Made by a program: the position numbers and the translations under genes
Notes under the pieces: generated by a model
The model's database searches: none
Seen by the model: only the letters and a program-made list of their open reading frames with translations
What the model was told of the DNA's origin: nothing
Source: Gigantopelta aegis
Lineage: Eukaryota > Mollusca > Gastropoda > Neomphalida > Peltospiridae
DNA length: 64,000 nucleotides
Assembly: GCF_016097555.1 (NCBI RefSeq)
Contig: NC_054704.1
Location: 28,128,207-28,192,206 of the forward strand
Direction: 5' to 3'
In this document: piece after piece, positions 32,201-47,200 of the stretch
Layout: every line of letters begins with the position of its first letter
Numbering within the stretch: position 1 is the stretch's first letter

Positions 32201-35200
32201 TCTATTCTCGAATCCAGCTGAAAGACGTCTTTCTTGACCGACTCGCTGAGGTTGCGCGCTGTCCAGCCGTCGTCAAACTCGCGGTGATCTCGCTCGGTTT
32301 TCACGTCCACCTCCAGCTTCGGGTGCTCCACTACGGTGATCGTGTGTTCAGAGCCGTTCACCATCAGCTCTGGCTCGGGCCTGTCTTCAGGGTAGCTGAA
32401 TTCTGCTGATCTGCGGCCACGGAAACGTCGAGTGAACGACTGAGGACGGTTGCTTCTTCTGCAGTCTGAAGTGAAATGTGATGTGTAAAGTTTGGAAATA
32501 TATAACTCTACACTGGAACGGGGCCTCATTTTATGAAGTGTATACAGTAGAGATATGCACTGAAGGTGATCTAAGCGCTAAGATTGTTTCATAAAATGGA
32601 GCCCTGGTTAAGATTCTAATTTTTATTGTTAAGAAAAGACATTCTCCAATTTAAAACTTAGATATTTAGGAGCCAACCGATTAATTCTCCTACCACTATC
32701 ACTCACAAAATCTACATTCTGTGATCAAGCATTTTTACTGATAAATTTAGTATTACCAGTTTGATATGCATTAAATTTAGCATTTCAACAGGTTATTGAC
32801 ATACACAAAAAAATATTTAGGTCTTGACCCACCACATATGTCACATAGGACTAAAATACAATTGGTTGTAAAGAAATGTCAATCATTAATGTTCTACTTA
32901 TAAACCCTGTAACTAGTATATCAAATGTACATACAAAACATTCCTTACCACTAATGAAACAAGAGTACCGGTGAGGTACATGATACACCAGTCAGGAGTT
33001 TGATGGAAAACCATAGATATTAATGAATATGTTACGGGTATGATTCAATTCTAATTAAGTGAAATTTTTGCAATGGGATGGATGAACAGTTTGAGCTAAA
33101 CAAGATTTTCCTATGATGTTCAGAATATAGACAAATTATTTGATTTATTTGTATCACAGTGACCTAGTAACTGTATGTGACACACCAACATCCCAAGTTG
33201 TTCCTACATGAGGTATGATGGTCCTGTATGCATCTGTATGCAAGGGGGTGGGACGTAGCTCAGTGGTAAAGAGCTCGCTCGATGCGCGGTCGGTCTGGGA
33301 TCGATCCCCATTGGTGGGCCCATTGGGCTATTTCTCGTTCCATGACTGGTATATCAAAGGCTGTGGTATGTGTTATCCTGTCTGTGGGATGGTGCATATA
33401 AAAGATCCCTGGCTGCTAATCGAAAAAGAGTAGCCCATGAAGTGGCGACAGCAGGTTTCCTCTCTGAATATCTGTGTGGTCCTTAACCAGATGTCTGATG
33501 CCATATAATCGTAAATAAAATGTGTTGAGTGCGTCATTAAATAAACCATTTCTTTCTATTTGCAAGATATGGTACGGACAAAGATTTACTGTTATGTGGA
33601 ATAGACCGTGAAAAGTAGTTCACAGTGACCTAGTAATAGTACCGGTATGTGACACACCGCCATCCCAAGTTGTTCCTACATGTGAGGTTTGATGGTCCTG
33701 TATACATCTGTATGCAAGATATGGTAGGACAAGGATTTACTGTTATGTGCAGTAGACCATGAAAAGTAGGTCACAGTGACCTAGTAATAGTATGCGACAC
33801 ACCGCCATCCCAAGTTGTTCCTACATGTGATATTTGATGTTTCACTAGTTTCCGGCCCATAGGAATAACATCTGGATTGGGGGAATAGTGTCTAGTGGAG
33901 GGGGCACAATCTCTAGAGGAGGGGGCACAGGTCAGATTTTTATCTTTATATAGAGGACGACAAAAAAACATACATTATCAACCTCAAGTGTCTGTTCCCT
34001 CCCTAGTTCCAAAAGGGTCTGCCTTTTTCTTTCTGTTCTTTCTGTCCATAAATAAGACCCTGTGAACCACCAAGATACACATTAAATTTACCTTCACAGC
34101 AGTCTGTCCACATTCTGAGGTCAACTCGCGGAATGTTGTCACAGTTGATGTACTCATCATCAGACTTTGTCATCATGAAGACATTCTTCTGTACTCGGTC
34201 TATGCTGTCACTGTTATCACATATCACTCGAGCCAGCGATGCCCGTCTTATCTGGGCCACTTGCTCCATCGGGAATATGCTAGGGTTTTCATACCAAAAC
34301 CTACAAACACAAAAAAATAAGCCAATGGGGGAAAAAAAAATAGGAAGAAAGAAGGGCAAAAAATACAACATCCTCCAGAAACATCCACCCTCATATTTCT
34401 GTACATTTGTTGATTTATTGACACAGGCCTTGGAAGCAGGGCTGGGTAGTGTCAGGGGGCATTGGCTTCCAACTTTGAAAATAATGCATGTCCCCCACCC
34501 CCACCCACCCTTCACCAGCCGCTGAAAATCAAGGTAATATGCTATTTGCCACTCCTTTAATTGCTGACTTCAGATGCCTATGCACAGTTCTGACTGCAAC
34601 TGATCTGTGTATATCTTAAATATAGAAATTATAACCTGGGCTGTTTTTATTCCAGTTTGTACATATAATTAGCTGAAAAAGATGTATTTTCATAATGATA
34701 TATAAATACTCTGTACATAACTGCACAAAACAGGTTTGGCTAAATTATTTTCTTTATGGCTAATACAAAATCTCAGTTAGCTAATGTTTTGGCTTTAAGT
34801 ATTTTTGACCCAGGGCGAGCCCTGAAATTGTGTCCTACAAACTCAGTCTTTGTAGTTTTAATGCATTTACATAGGATATAACCTGGCAATCATTCCATTT
34901 CTAGTTATTGTGCTTATATCTAATTAAGGTTCAAGCATACATACCTTGACACATACCTTGGCTATCTGAATTGTCTGTCCAGAACAATTGGTTAGTGCTT
35001 AGTGAGACAGAAGTTGGTAAAGTGGCCGTACACACATCCATGTTGTCGTTAAACTCACCCTGGGTGGGAGCCGGTACTGGAAGGTGAACCCAGTACCTAC
35101 CATCCTCAAGTCTGATGGCTTAACCACAACACCACCAAGGCCAGTGACCTGGCAATCAAACTATCTACACAGCTTGGGCTTACCGGAAATTTGTGAGGTG

Positions 35201-38200
35201 CATTGTCATTGCACCACCGATTTACGACCATCTGCCTAAAGACTATTAAAGGAATTATCATCTTGATTATTGCTGTTTAGGTACATGTGTCTGCATATTA
35301 CGTTACCATCAGTTGTTGAAGGACCTATGTGTTTGTATACTAACAGCATATATCAATGTTACTGCTGACAGAATAATGGCAGATTTAACTGCTTACAAGC
35401 TTAACACACACACCAGTACCAAGGTTGGTATTTGTTTATAATTTTGTTGTTGTTATGCCACATTTTTTAAATTTATTTCATACCGATCGCCATCTCGAAG
35501 CCGTTTGAACTGGTCTGACAGCAAGCAAACAAATGTTGGTCCAATTTTAGCACCATCAATAGGAGTTTCTGCCATGCCACCAACAAACAAATCAACATTG
35601 TCTGAAATAAGAAAACTCATTTACAGCGATGTAAATAAATACAAAACATTCTAAGCCTTGTATACAATTTTTGGGTCATTTATACATCCAGGTATACAAA
35701 ATGAGTTAAATGTATTAGTATTTATTCTCATTTCCTTTTAACAAATAAAAATAAGTATATTACAATAAAATATTGATGTTAAGACATCCAGTCATCCAAG
35801 ATATTATAAAATTAATTTAAAAAAACATTAAAAGATATGCATCCAGGCTCCATATTCAAAACTACTCAAGTCAATGTATGATACTTTACCAACTTTAAGT
35901 ATGCAGATAAGTATCATGTACGTTTATGAATATCAAGCCAGACTTCTCAGTTAACATAATCGGGTCTATAGAAATTAGGTCACACTTAAATTCAAACCAT
36001 TCAACTTTTTTGGAATTTACCTAACTATAAAAGGCCCACAGTTAAATACTCTACATTAAACAACAAGAGATAAGGAATTCATGAAAATTCTATCTTGCTG
36101 ACTTACCTGGACTACCATAAAGTGCTTGCAGTTTCTGTCTGGTATCTCTGTCCTTGATTTCTCTTCGGAACCCATTAAATGATGTGGCCACTGTCAAATT
36201 ACAGAACTTCCTGTACGAGTTGTAGAAAGGCAATCCATGGTCACGACCCCGCTGGACGTTCAGAGAGGCGAGATCCTGCCCAATGGCGTTGGACAGAGCA
36301 AAGAGTTTTTCTGTGAGCTCTGAGTTGAGATACTCACTGGGCATCCTCTTCTTGGCTGCTACTCCAAACAATCCCCTCAACAACGGATCTATCCCTCCTT
36401 CCTCCATGATACGGTACGGCGAGAAGAAAGCCTTATGGAGAGGAAGATTTCCTTCAGATATGGGATGAAATGTTTCGTTAAGTCGGAAAATTATGGGCTG
36501 GACCAGTGAATGTCCAAATCTGAAGGCGGCAGTTGCGAACTCGTTGACGATGGTTGGATTTACATTTGGGTCATAGCCTTTGTACGGTCCCATTATGCCC
36601 ATACCCTTGTTTCCTAGGATGTTAGGAAGCCAGTGAGAGTATGAAATGTGTTGAATCATGGCACCAAGGAGTTTTTTGGTCGTGTGGTAGATTTTGTTTC
36701 CATCCCAGTGCGGGTTGAGCTGACGGAACATTGTTGCCACCCGGTTATGTTCTCTGTACCACAGTGTGTGCATTGCTGTAAGAGCCAAGTGCTCATTGGC
36801 TCGGTGATCTCCTGCTAGAAAACAAGGGACATGCCGATTGGATGACTCTATTTGACAGTCTACATCTGCTAGAGTGTGGTCATCAAAGGGCAGATATCTT
36901 GTTCCGTGAATGGTGATTGGTCCCTGCCGGAGCAGCCCTCGACCAGTTGACAATTCTCTCAGATGCTCTGCTTCTCTTGCAGTGCTACCATAAATTTGGG
37001 AGGCATCAATAAAAGATGTCAGGACATTGATCTGTTGCCGTGGAGACACAGTATTGAAAAAGATAGACGTTGTTCCAGAGTTGCATGTTGCGCTGGACCT
37101 AGCGAACCCCAGGCACTGGCTGTGTATCCGGAGATCGCTGTTTGGGACGGGGATGGGAAAGCATGGGCTCTGATTCTCACATGTTTCATTGCACCGTCGC
37201 CCATCACTGAATCTTGAGTAACTGATCGACTGAGGTGTGAGATCCATGTCGTGGTCCAGGAACTGTCCCCACTGCATCAGCATGTGTGTGTTTTTCTCAT
37301 CCTCGGTCACGTGACTTGATGACATCATCAATGAGGACACCAGACGTGGACTGGGCAATTGGTTTCCATTGTAAAGTCTGGCTCGGTTCCAACCTGCAAA
37401 TGTAAACAAAAATTAGTAAATCCATTTAAAAAAAGATCACTATCACTATCACTATCACAGATAGATAGATACAGAGGAACATGGTAAAATAAAATGATTG
37501 TTAAAATTAACAAGCATTTTGAGAGTACTGCTAAAGCAATGCATGTTCATACCAGGGCCATAACTCTGTCAAAATGGGCTACTCCTCATGGAAGTCAAAC
37601 TTCATCTGTAACTCTACATGACAAAGCTATACCAAAAATTTCAGCTCCATTTTTAGAGGCATTATGAAAAAAATGTCTGGAAAACTATATGTGGGACAGA
37701 TGGAAATATGGACAGATGAACAGACTGACGGACAGACAGATAATGACAAAACCTATAGTCCCCTCTGGCTGGACCAGTATGGGACTTAGACAGGCCTTGA
37801 CCTCAACTTTTTTCAGGTTTTAAAATCTGGTAGCCCTCATTAAAAATTGGTAGCCCCACAATTTTAATAAATTTTAAAAAAGAGAAAAAAAGGCAAAACT
37901 TTTATTTAAACATGTTTTAGCTGGGTGTTTTATATGTTTAAGTGTCTTGTTCATTGCGGATGTACCAAAACATTTAGTAGCCCGGCAGATTACTGGGTTT
38001 AAACATCTGGTAGCCTGAGTTACAAATGTGTAGCCAAAACAGCCTGGGCTATTTCTAAGGTCAAGCCCTGGAATAACAACAATGCAAAAATACTCAAATT
38101 AAAATGCTTACTAAACTCATAAACATGATGCTTTCCTTTTTGTTTTATTCTTATTTTTTAGGTCTTGCTTTCATTTAAAATAGATTTTCAGAATATTTTT

Positions 38201-41200
38201 CTTGGAAATGTCTGTATACTGTAACTATGATAACCACTAAGAGGAAACGTCCAATGAACAGTTACAAATGCCGTTTTTGTTGTACATTTTAACTGAGCAT
38301 ACCTACGGGGGTGTTAAATCCATTTTCATAGATGGGATCGACAAGGCGATCGAAGGCTCGGTTCGATGCTCCCCAGGTGGGGTTGATCTGGTTGTTGCAG
38401 GTGCCATCATGTGTGCGGTACTTGTGGTGGAAGCAGGTATCTGAGCAGTCGATGGTCCGTGACTGTCGATTGCAGCCAGACATGTCGGCAATCAGCGCCA
38501 GGTGAGACGGTGAAACTAGCTCTCGGTATGTGGCCTCTGGGAGAAAGAAAAACAACCACAACAGGTTTCATTTCAATCAATAATAGCAGGTTAATTGTAA
38601 CACCTGTGCAGTATATAATAAATGAGAAAAACAACCACATTATATAATAAATGAGAAAAACAACCACAACAGGTTTCATTTCAATCAATAATAGCAGGTT
38701 AATTGAAACACCTGTTCATTATATAATAAATGAGAAAAACAACCACAACAGGTTTCATTTCAATCAATAATAGCAGGTTAATTGTAACACCTGTGCAGTA
38801 TATAATAAATGAGAAAAACAACCACATTATATAATAAATGAGAAAAACAACCACAACAGGTTTCATTTCAATCAATAATAGCAGGTTAATTGTAACACCT
38901 GTGCATTATATAATAAATGAGAAAAACAACCACAACAGGTTTCATTTCAATCAATAATAGCAGGTTAATTGTAACACCTGTGCAGTATATAATAAATGAG
39001 AAAAACAACCACAACAGGTTTCATTTCAATCAATAATAGCAGCTTAATTGTAACACCTGTTCATTATATAATAAATGAAAAAACAAACAAACACCTGGCA
39101 GTTTTGACAATTACACTACAAAAGCACCTAAATAATTAGTAAATTTTAACATATACATTAAAGTTTGTTTTTAATTTATTGCTATACATTTGAAAACAAG
39201 CAAAAGCTTGCGAAAGAAAGAAAATTGTTTTATTTAACGATGCACTTAACACATTTTATTTACTGTTATATGGTGTTGGACATATGGTTAAGGACCACAC
39301 AGATATTAGTGTCTTTTATGTGCACCATCCCACAGACAGAATAGTACATACCACGACCTTTGATATACCAGTCGTGGTGCACTGGCTGGGACAAGAAATA
39401 GTCCAATGGGGATCAATCCCAGACCAACCTTGCATCGAGCAAGCATTTCACCACTGGGCTACGTCCTGCCCTTGCAAAAGCTTGTGAAGAAAGAAAGAAA
39501 GAAAGAAAGAAATGTTTTATTTAAAGACGCACTTAAAACATTTTATTTACGGTTATATGGCGTCAGACATATGGTTAAGGACCACACAGATTTTGAGAGG
39601 AAACCCACTGTCGCCACTACATGGGCTACTCTTTCCGATTAGCAGCAAGAGATCTTTTATTTGCGCTTCCCACAGGCAGGATAGCACAAACCATGGCCTT
39701 TGTTGAACCAGTTATGGATCACTGGTCGGTGCAAGTGGTTTACACCTACCCATTGTGCCTTGCGGAGCACTCACTCAGGGTTTGGAGTTGGTATCTGGAT
39801 TAAAAATCCCATGCCTTGACTGGGATCCGAACCCAGTACCTACCAGCCTGTAGACCGATGGCCTAACCACGACACCACCGAGACCGGTCAGCTTGTGAAG
39901 ATGACTATCAGAAAACATACTGTGCAACATGAGCAGCATTAGCTGCCCGATCCCCATCAACTTTGAGCCTTGAGGAAAATATTCAAAAAACATTCTAATG
40001 TTTTAGTCATAATATACTGATGTTCAAAAGGAACTTAAACAAGGCTTGAAATTGTATTACAGGAAACCAACAAACGGTACAGTGGGATATGAAAGTTCAA
40101 CATTTAAATGTCACAATGCATTTCATGATATACGCAGTGTAAGGTGGCTTCTAAAAAAAGTGTTTTTATTAGCAACAATATTTACCAAATTATTCAAATT
40201 TTACGTATATAAAGTATCTTTTGGACTTCAGTACAATGTGAAGGAAAAAAAAAAATTGTTTTGTTTAATGACACCACTAGAGCACATTGATTTATTAATC
40301 ATCAGTTATTGGATGTTAAACATTTGGTCATTTTTGACAGTCATCGAGAGGAAACCTGCTACATTTTTCCATTAGTAGCAAGGGACCTTTTGTATGCACC
40401 ATGCCACAGACAAGATAGCACATACCACAGCACTGGCTGTGACGAGAAATAGCCTAATGGGTCCACCAACGGGGATTGATCCCAAACCAACCGTGCATCA
40501 AGCGAGCACTCTACCATTGGGCTACGTCCTGCCCCTTACAATGTGAAAAAAACCTCCATCTATTAGTTAAAATAAAAAACCAAATAAAACAAGAACAAAC
40601 CATGTCCCTCGAGGTTGTAGGCATGGCCCTGGCGTACGTGGTTCGTTATTATCTCCAGCGTCTGCTCAAATATCTCCTCGGCCCGTGCCAGCTCCAATGC
40701 CTCGGGTGCAGGGTAGCGGAATATCATCATCAAATCCTGCACAGAATGAGTCCGACTGCGGTTGAAGAGCTGTAACACTGTGTTGTTGATGGCACGGTTG
40801 ACACTATTTGTGGCATTGTGAATCGCTCCAGAAACAAACCGGTCCCCAGGTCGCGATGGACTTGATACTCCTGTAATAAATTGTTTTATGTTTTTTATAA
40901 AATTTGTTTCTAATTTTCATTATTATTCATACTTACCTAGTACTAGCACAACAACAATGCTATACGACCCTGAGTTATAACCTCCACTGCAGAATTATCT
41001 CCCCTTGCCGGATGTATAACCTACACCCGCGCATGGGTAGACCATATATCCTCGTTATCGATTCAAAGTCCGGAATGACTGAATAAAAAAAGACCTCCCT
41101 CAGGGCGGGTGGGAGGTAACGGTTGTTGTGCTAGTACTAGGTAAGTATGAATAATAATGAAAATTAGAAACAAATTTTCTAATAGTCTTATTCAACTTAC

Positions 41201-44200
41201 CGTACTAGCACAACAACATGATATAACACCGTTAAAGCACGAGAATTTAACATTAAAGGGAGGAGGTAAGAAAACAAGGAGGACTTACCCATTCAACCAG
41301 TAGTGTTCGTCTCGAGTAATGATACAGTGAAAAAGCAACCCACATCATACGAGGTATAAAATGTCAAAGTGACTTTTAAATTGAAGAACTACAACCCCAA
41401 TTAAAAGTAAACCAAGTTAACAAGGTGAGGAAACCCGCACACCAAGTAATAGTAAAAGACACTCGACTGCCCCAGATAGTCAACCATCCACCCCCCACTC
41501 TCCAAACAGGAGGTGGAGAACTATCTCCCAGAAAGACTGCCGCTAGCGACCTGACGAAATAAGGGTCGCCCTCTACTCATGGATCTGCGCACTGAAATGA
41601 GTTGCTGACCTGCAATGACTGACTGAATCCGCTGAGTTCCGTCCGGACCAACAGCCATATCACGGAAATAAAACCGGTCAAACGTGTGTCGACCTTTCCA
41701 AAATCCCACACTCATGACCTTGAAAATGTCCAAAGAATCATGGAAATTAAGGGAAGCAGAAATCGCCCGAATCTCATGAGGTCGAACTGAGAAATTCCGC
41801 AGAACATGATCACCCGCCTTCTCATATGTCAGTTTGATGGTTGCAGCAATCCATCTCGACAAAAGCATTCTTTGTAATGTCTCCTGGTTGGCATGTGAAA
41901 GAGATAAACAGTCTCTTTGCCGGAGATTTCTAGTACACTCCAAATAGAATTTCAAAGCCCGCACCGGACAAAGAAGTCTATCAGAATTATCCGCAGAAAG
42001 CGTACGAGATAAACACTGAATGATGGCGGAGGAAACTCTTCCCCTGGCACCTAGTTCTTAGCCACGAAAACAGGATCAGTACGTAATGTAACTGACCCGT
42101 CCGTATTGTAATCCACCAAATCATGCAAAAAAGCATGAATCTCACTAATACGACGGCAAGCCGCTAGCGATACCAGAAACAAAGTTTTCCATGTCAAATG
42201 ACGAAGACTGGCGAATTTCAAAGGCTCGTAGGGCTTGCTTTTGAGTGCATGCAGAACCAGAAAAACATTCCATTTAGGCAAAATGGAAGGCTTCTCAATC
42301 GTGTTTTGCAACGACTTAAGCAAGTCATGCAACACGAGATTCGTTGAGAAATCCTGACGTCCACACTGCCTCAGAGTAGTGAACATGGACGACCGGTGAC
42401 TTCTCACTGTTTGAACCTTCAGCGTCTTTCTTGGACAAGAGCCAGAAAGTACTCAGCTAAGTCATTAACAGTAGGCGACAAGGGATCCACGTCCCTCTCA
42501 GTCGCCCAACGAACCCAAGCACGCCAGTGACACTGGTAGACCCTCTCCGTAGACAGGCGCTTCGAAGAGGAGACAAGCTCAGCAACCCGTTTAGAAAAGC
42601 CTCGGTTTCGGAGGGAAACCCCGACAACCGCCATGCGTGAAGTCGGAAAATCTCCGGCTTCGGATGCCACTCTGTCCGACGCAGTCTCTGACTGAGCAGA
42701 TCGGGTATCAACGGCAACCGCACCGGCTCCTGCACTAAAAGTGACAGGAGCGGAGGAAACCAGGCTTGAGCTGCCCATCTCGGGGCTACGAGCGTGACAC
42801 GACAAGGTTGCTGTCTGATCTTTGCCACAACCTTGCCAAGCAGAACCGGAGGGGGAAAGGCGTAAAAATCCAGGCCCGTCCAGTCCATGCATCGTACTCC
42901 AGTGCCAGTGGGTCTGGTACCGGCGATACAAACACTGGCAACTGACTGTTCAGGCGAGTGGCAAACATATCAAGTTGAGGACTCCCCCACAACTGAAGAA
43001 CTCGATAAGCCACCGTCCGGTGCAACATCCACTCCGTCTGAACCGGGGAACGACGACTCAAAGCGTCCGCCAAGACGTTCACGGATGAAGGAATGTGTTT
43101 GGCCGATAACACCACTCTCCAATCGTCGCACCATTCCAGAATCTCCAAAGCCGCAAAACTCAATGACAGGGATTTGGTGCCTCCCCACCGATTGAGGTAC
43201 GCAACAACCGACGTATTGTCCGACCTCAACAAAATTCAACTATGTCGAATAACAGTCCTGAAATGGAGACAAGCGCGACGCACTGCTTCTATCTCCAACA
43301 GGTTGATGTGACGACTCCTCTCTGAAGGAGTCCACACCCCTGACAGATGTTGATCCAAAAGGTGTGCACCGAACCCCTCGAGGGAAGCATCGGTAAACAG
43401 GACCAACTCTGGTGTGTGTAAAGTGGGTGTAAAGGAACGGCCTGGGACATACACTTGTCCACTAGACACTCTTGGATCGGAAGAATGAACCAAGGCCCCA
43501 ATGGTATCACCAAATCCCAGCTGAGACCATCCCACATTCGGGACAAATGCCATTGAAGCAGTCTCTTGAACCGTCTGAACCGCACATTCAGCGCCGCCAG
43601 CGATTCGAGATGGCCTATCAACACATGGAGCGTGCGCACCGACGCACTTTGCTCCACCAGAAGACGTTGCGCCAACGTCCTGAATCCGGAGTCGCGAATC
43701 CATCGGAAGAACAGACGCCTCCACAAGGTTGAAAACCACCCCGAGATAAGTGAAAACCTGCGTTGGCACTAATTCCGACTTGACCCAATTGGGAATAAAC
43801 CCCAATCGGAGAATCATGTCGATCACGAACTCCACGCCCACGAGAAATGCCGTCTGTGATGCCGCCGGAATTAACCAATCGTCCAGGTAATTGTGCATCC
43901 GTATACCCAACAGATGTACATGCCCCACCACTGCCTTTACTACCTGAGAAAAGACGTGAGGGCTTGTGGCCAATCTGAATGGCAGAACTTGAAACTCGTA
44001 AGCTCTGACGTCGTAGAGGAACCGCACGTACTTCCAAAAATCCTGATGGATTGGAACATGCAGGTAAGTGTCCTTCAAATCGATGGAAGCCGCCCATTCC
44101 CCCACCTGAAGCAGCCCATTCCCCCACCTGAAGCAAAGCACGAACAGACTGAACTGTCTCCATCGTCATAGATGGAATAACGACGTAAGAATTCAGCGGT

Positions 44201-47200
44201 TTCAGGTTTAGAATTGGTCGCCACTCGCCATTCTTCTTCTGGGCGAAGAACAGATGGGAATAAAATCCCGGAGTGCCCAAATCCACCTCCTGGATGGCTT
44301 TCTTGTCGAAAAACTCGACAACCATCTTCTCCACCATTAGTACTGCAGGTAACCTGGGGGAGGACATCAGTGGAGGGGGTGAAGAAAACGGAATTCTGTA
44401 TCCATTGCAGACAACCGACAAAACCCATGGGTCTAGATCTGGCAGTTCGCACTAACTTTTAACAAAATGGCGCAATCTGCCCCCCACAGGAAGATCTGCT
44501 AATGGAACCTCCGCAGATGTCGATTGTCCACGCACCCTCATCCTGGCCGCTTCCCACCCCTGGGCGCCTTGCCCCGAGCGGAACCACGAAAACGTGCCGG
44601 CTTCGCCCGAAAACGTCCCTGTTTCGATGAACCACGGGCATTACCAGACTGCACGCCCAAATCAGACACCACAGGGATCTGATAACTGTCAAGAAAAGTC
44701 GATTTCTTAACAGGTGGAGGCTTAACAGTAGACGCTGCCTGGCGCTTACGAGCAGTTCGGGACGGAGCAGCAGGGACGAATTTCACCGCTTCTTGGTCCA
44801 TGACAAAGTTAAAATTGGTCCCAAAAAAGGTTTCCCTTACTGAGCGACTACGAAAGTAGGTTTTAACCACACCTGTCGCTCTCAGTCCCGCCAGGTAGTG
44901 ATCCCGACGCAGAAGTAAACTGTTGGCAAAAACACGCCCAGCAAGCTGAGCGACGTGATGAGAGGCTTTAGAAGCCGCCAACAAACAACCCTTAACCATC
45001 GGCGGAAGACCCGTGACTGCTTTATCTAATCCAAATAGGAACGTACCTAAATGGTTATTGACTTGAAAAAGAAGTTTAGATAACCTCTCCAAAGTCTCTA
45101 AATCCGTGAGTGGCACACTGACATTAGGAGATGGGTGGCAGTCTGCCTTCACCCTAGCGGAAACGACCGCTGGATGTGAAAGGAAGGAAGCTCCCAATGT
45201 CTTATACGAAGACGTGGACAAAACCTTCGCCGCAGACAACAGTTTCCCGGTAGCTAATGCTGCCGGAAACTCTTCCACCACTGCCCCCAAAATATGATCG
45301 CTACCCGCAATCAAAGCATCAATCTCCGCAAGAGATTCATGCGCCTCATGCGCTAACGGCAAGCCGAAATCCTGCCGCGGAGCATCCGTCGCTAAAGGCC
45401 GGTTTCCAAACAAAACACCCTTGTAAAACTGAACAGCCTCCTCCGACGGAATTGCATCCGCGCACACCAGTCGGACCTGTTCCCGTACAAAACCAAGAAC
45501 CACCTGGTAATCATAATCGCCGTCTGGCGTACCATCGGCCAAATTGGGAATCTCGTCAAGCACCGAACCTGGTGCCGACCATTCCCCCGAACCACACACT
45601 GATTCGGAGGGAAAATACTCTTCCGAAGAAGAATTTGTTTCAAATGACGCGCCATGTGCTGACCGTAACGGAAACGAAACTGCATGGGCAGGACGATGCG
45701 GACCGGCCGAATCTGCAAACTGGTCCAACCCCGGTCTCGCTGGAAACCCCGACTGTGGAGGGACTGGTAGAGGGACTAGTGAAGGCGATTCCCCTAGCCA
45801 GGCAATGAAATTCTCAAAAAGAGAAACATAGTCCCCCCCCACCCCGAGTCCGCCCCTGAGGGGGACCTGAAACCATCCGACCCTGAACGAAAGGTTCCGC
45901 CCACGCAGTCGTGGGATAACGCCTGGAACCTCTACCCCGATCTGACAGGTCCGGATTGACCATCGGTGTAGACACAGGCGCACCCAAGAAAGCTGCAGTT
46001 TCCCTGATCCCTGCCGAAGCAGACAACGGGACTGGTTGTGTCGGTTGAACCAGACCTTCAGGAAATTCGTACACGTACGAATCCTGCGCCGAATTCTGAA
46101 CCCAACATACCACGTGTGGATTAGCCAACCCAGTTGACGTAGCCACATGTGAACGATCTAAAAGTTGATGACGCTGTACAGGCGCCCCAACAACAGAAGG
46201 GACGCCCACTGGCGTCGCACCCGAAACAACGCCACCCGGCTCCGTGACTGAGACAATGTTGTGAGACTTCGCGATTTCGCCAAGTGGCTCGATCACCAAA
46301 GTAGCGCCGAAAGACGCGTTGGCCAAAACGGCGCCCTCGGACGCCACGACCAACCCTGCACCAGAAATCTGGCGAGACAAACAGCGCCGTGAAGTGGACT
46401 TCATTCTAGAGCTAATCGACCCCTCCAAGATGGGAGTCGGAACTGAGAGACACAGTCGTTCCTGCCACGACTGCACTCCCTCGGGTTTACTGGTATCACC
46501 ATGAAGATGGTGAACAGACGAGGAGGTGCTCTTGCACCTACCACTTGTTCGCAAGCTCTTTGAACTGGACACCGACTTGCCGACCGCCGGCAAATCGGTA
46601 TGGAGCACGACCCTGGAGGTTGCCAATGTGCTCCGTCCGTCCCATTCACGTCTAATCATCCTCTTTCGCTCGGCGTCTTTTGACAGCTTTTTAGCCTTCC
46701 CCCACGTGGAGGGGGACCAATTTACACAGATATGACACTGGCGTTCAAAACAACAAGAACGACATGCCCGACATAACAAATGCTGATCAAACTGGGGCAA
46801 TCGTTTAAGACAACCCCCCTCGGCACACACAACCAACCGGTTGGAGCCCGAGGAAGCAGTGTCAGACATTAACCCCCTGTGTAAATCACCCAAAAGACAT
46901 CGTATGACAGAGTAAAACAAAATTACAAATTAATAAACAATTTGACAAAAATTTTACTACAGAACTCGAACACGACTGCAATGGAGGACTGCAGAATCAA
47001 AAAACGAGGATATACGGTCTACCCATGCGCGGCTGTAGGTTATACATCCGGCAAGGGGAGATAATTCTGCAGTGGAGGTTATAACTCAGGGTCGTATAGC
47101 ATTGTTGTTGTGCTAGTATGGTAAGTTGAATAAGACTATTTCATTGTCATCATGTAACGTTAATTACTGGTCTAATTAGTAACCATAGAGTTAATTTTAA

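Larger units (their letters stand above)
40899..47140 (-). mobile_element. DIRS-type tyrosine-recombinase retrotransposon (fossil)
   Basis: About 6.2 kb, in the same orientation as peroxidasin and inside its intron between 48067 and 40870. Inverted terminal repeats plus an internal complementary region next to the 3' repeat are the signature of the DIRS group; there are no LTRs. Coding parts in order are a gag-like region, reverse transcriptase, RNase H and a tyrosine recombinase. It looks nearly full-length but broken: the coding parts fall in several overlapping frames, with a handful of breaks. The two terminal repeats differ at only a few of about 120 bases, so the copy is probably young. 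DIRS elements make no target-site duplication, and none is seen. Confidence 0.9.

Noticed and set aside
32122-32409. Plus-strand frame opposite peroxidasin
   Set aside because: Antisense shadow of the linker exon, without a recognised product. The same holds for 34133-34525 and 36963-37217.
40899-47140. LTR retrotransposon or endogenous retrovirus
   Set aside because: Termini are inverted, not direct; there is a tyrosine recombinase rather than a DDE integrase, and an internal complementary region.
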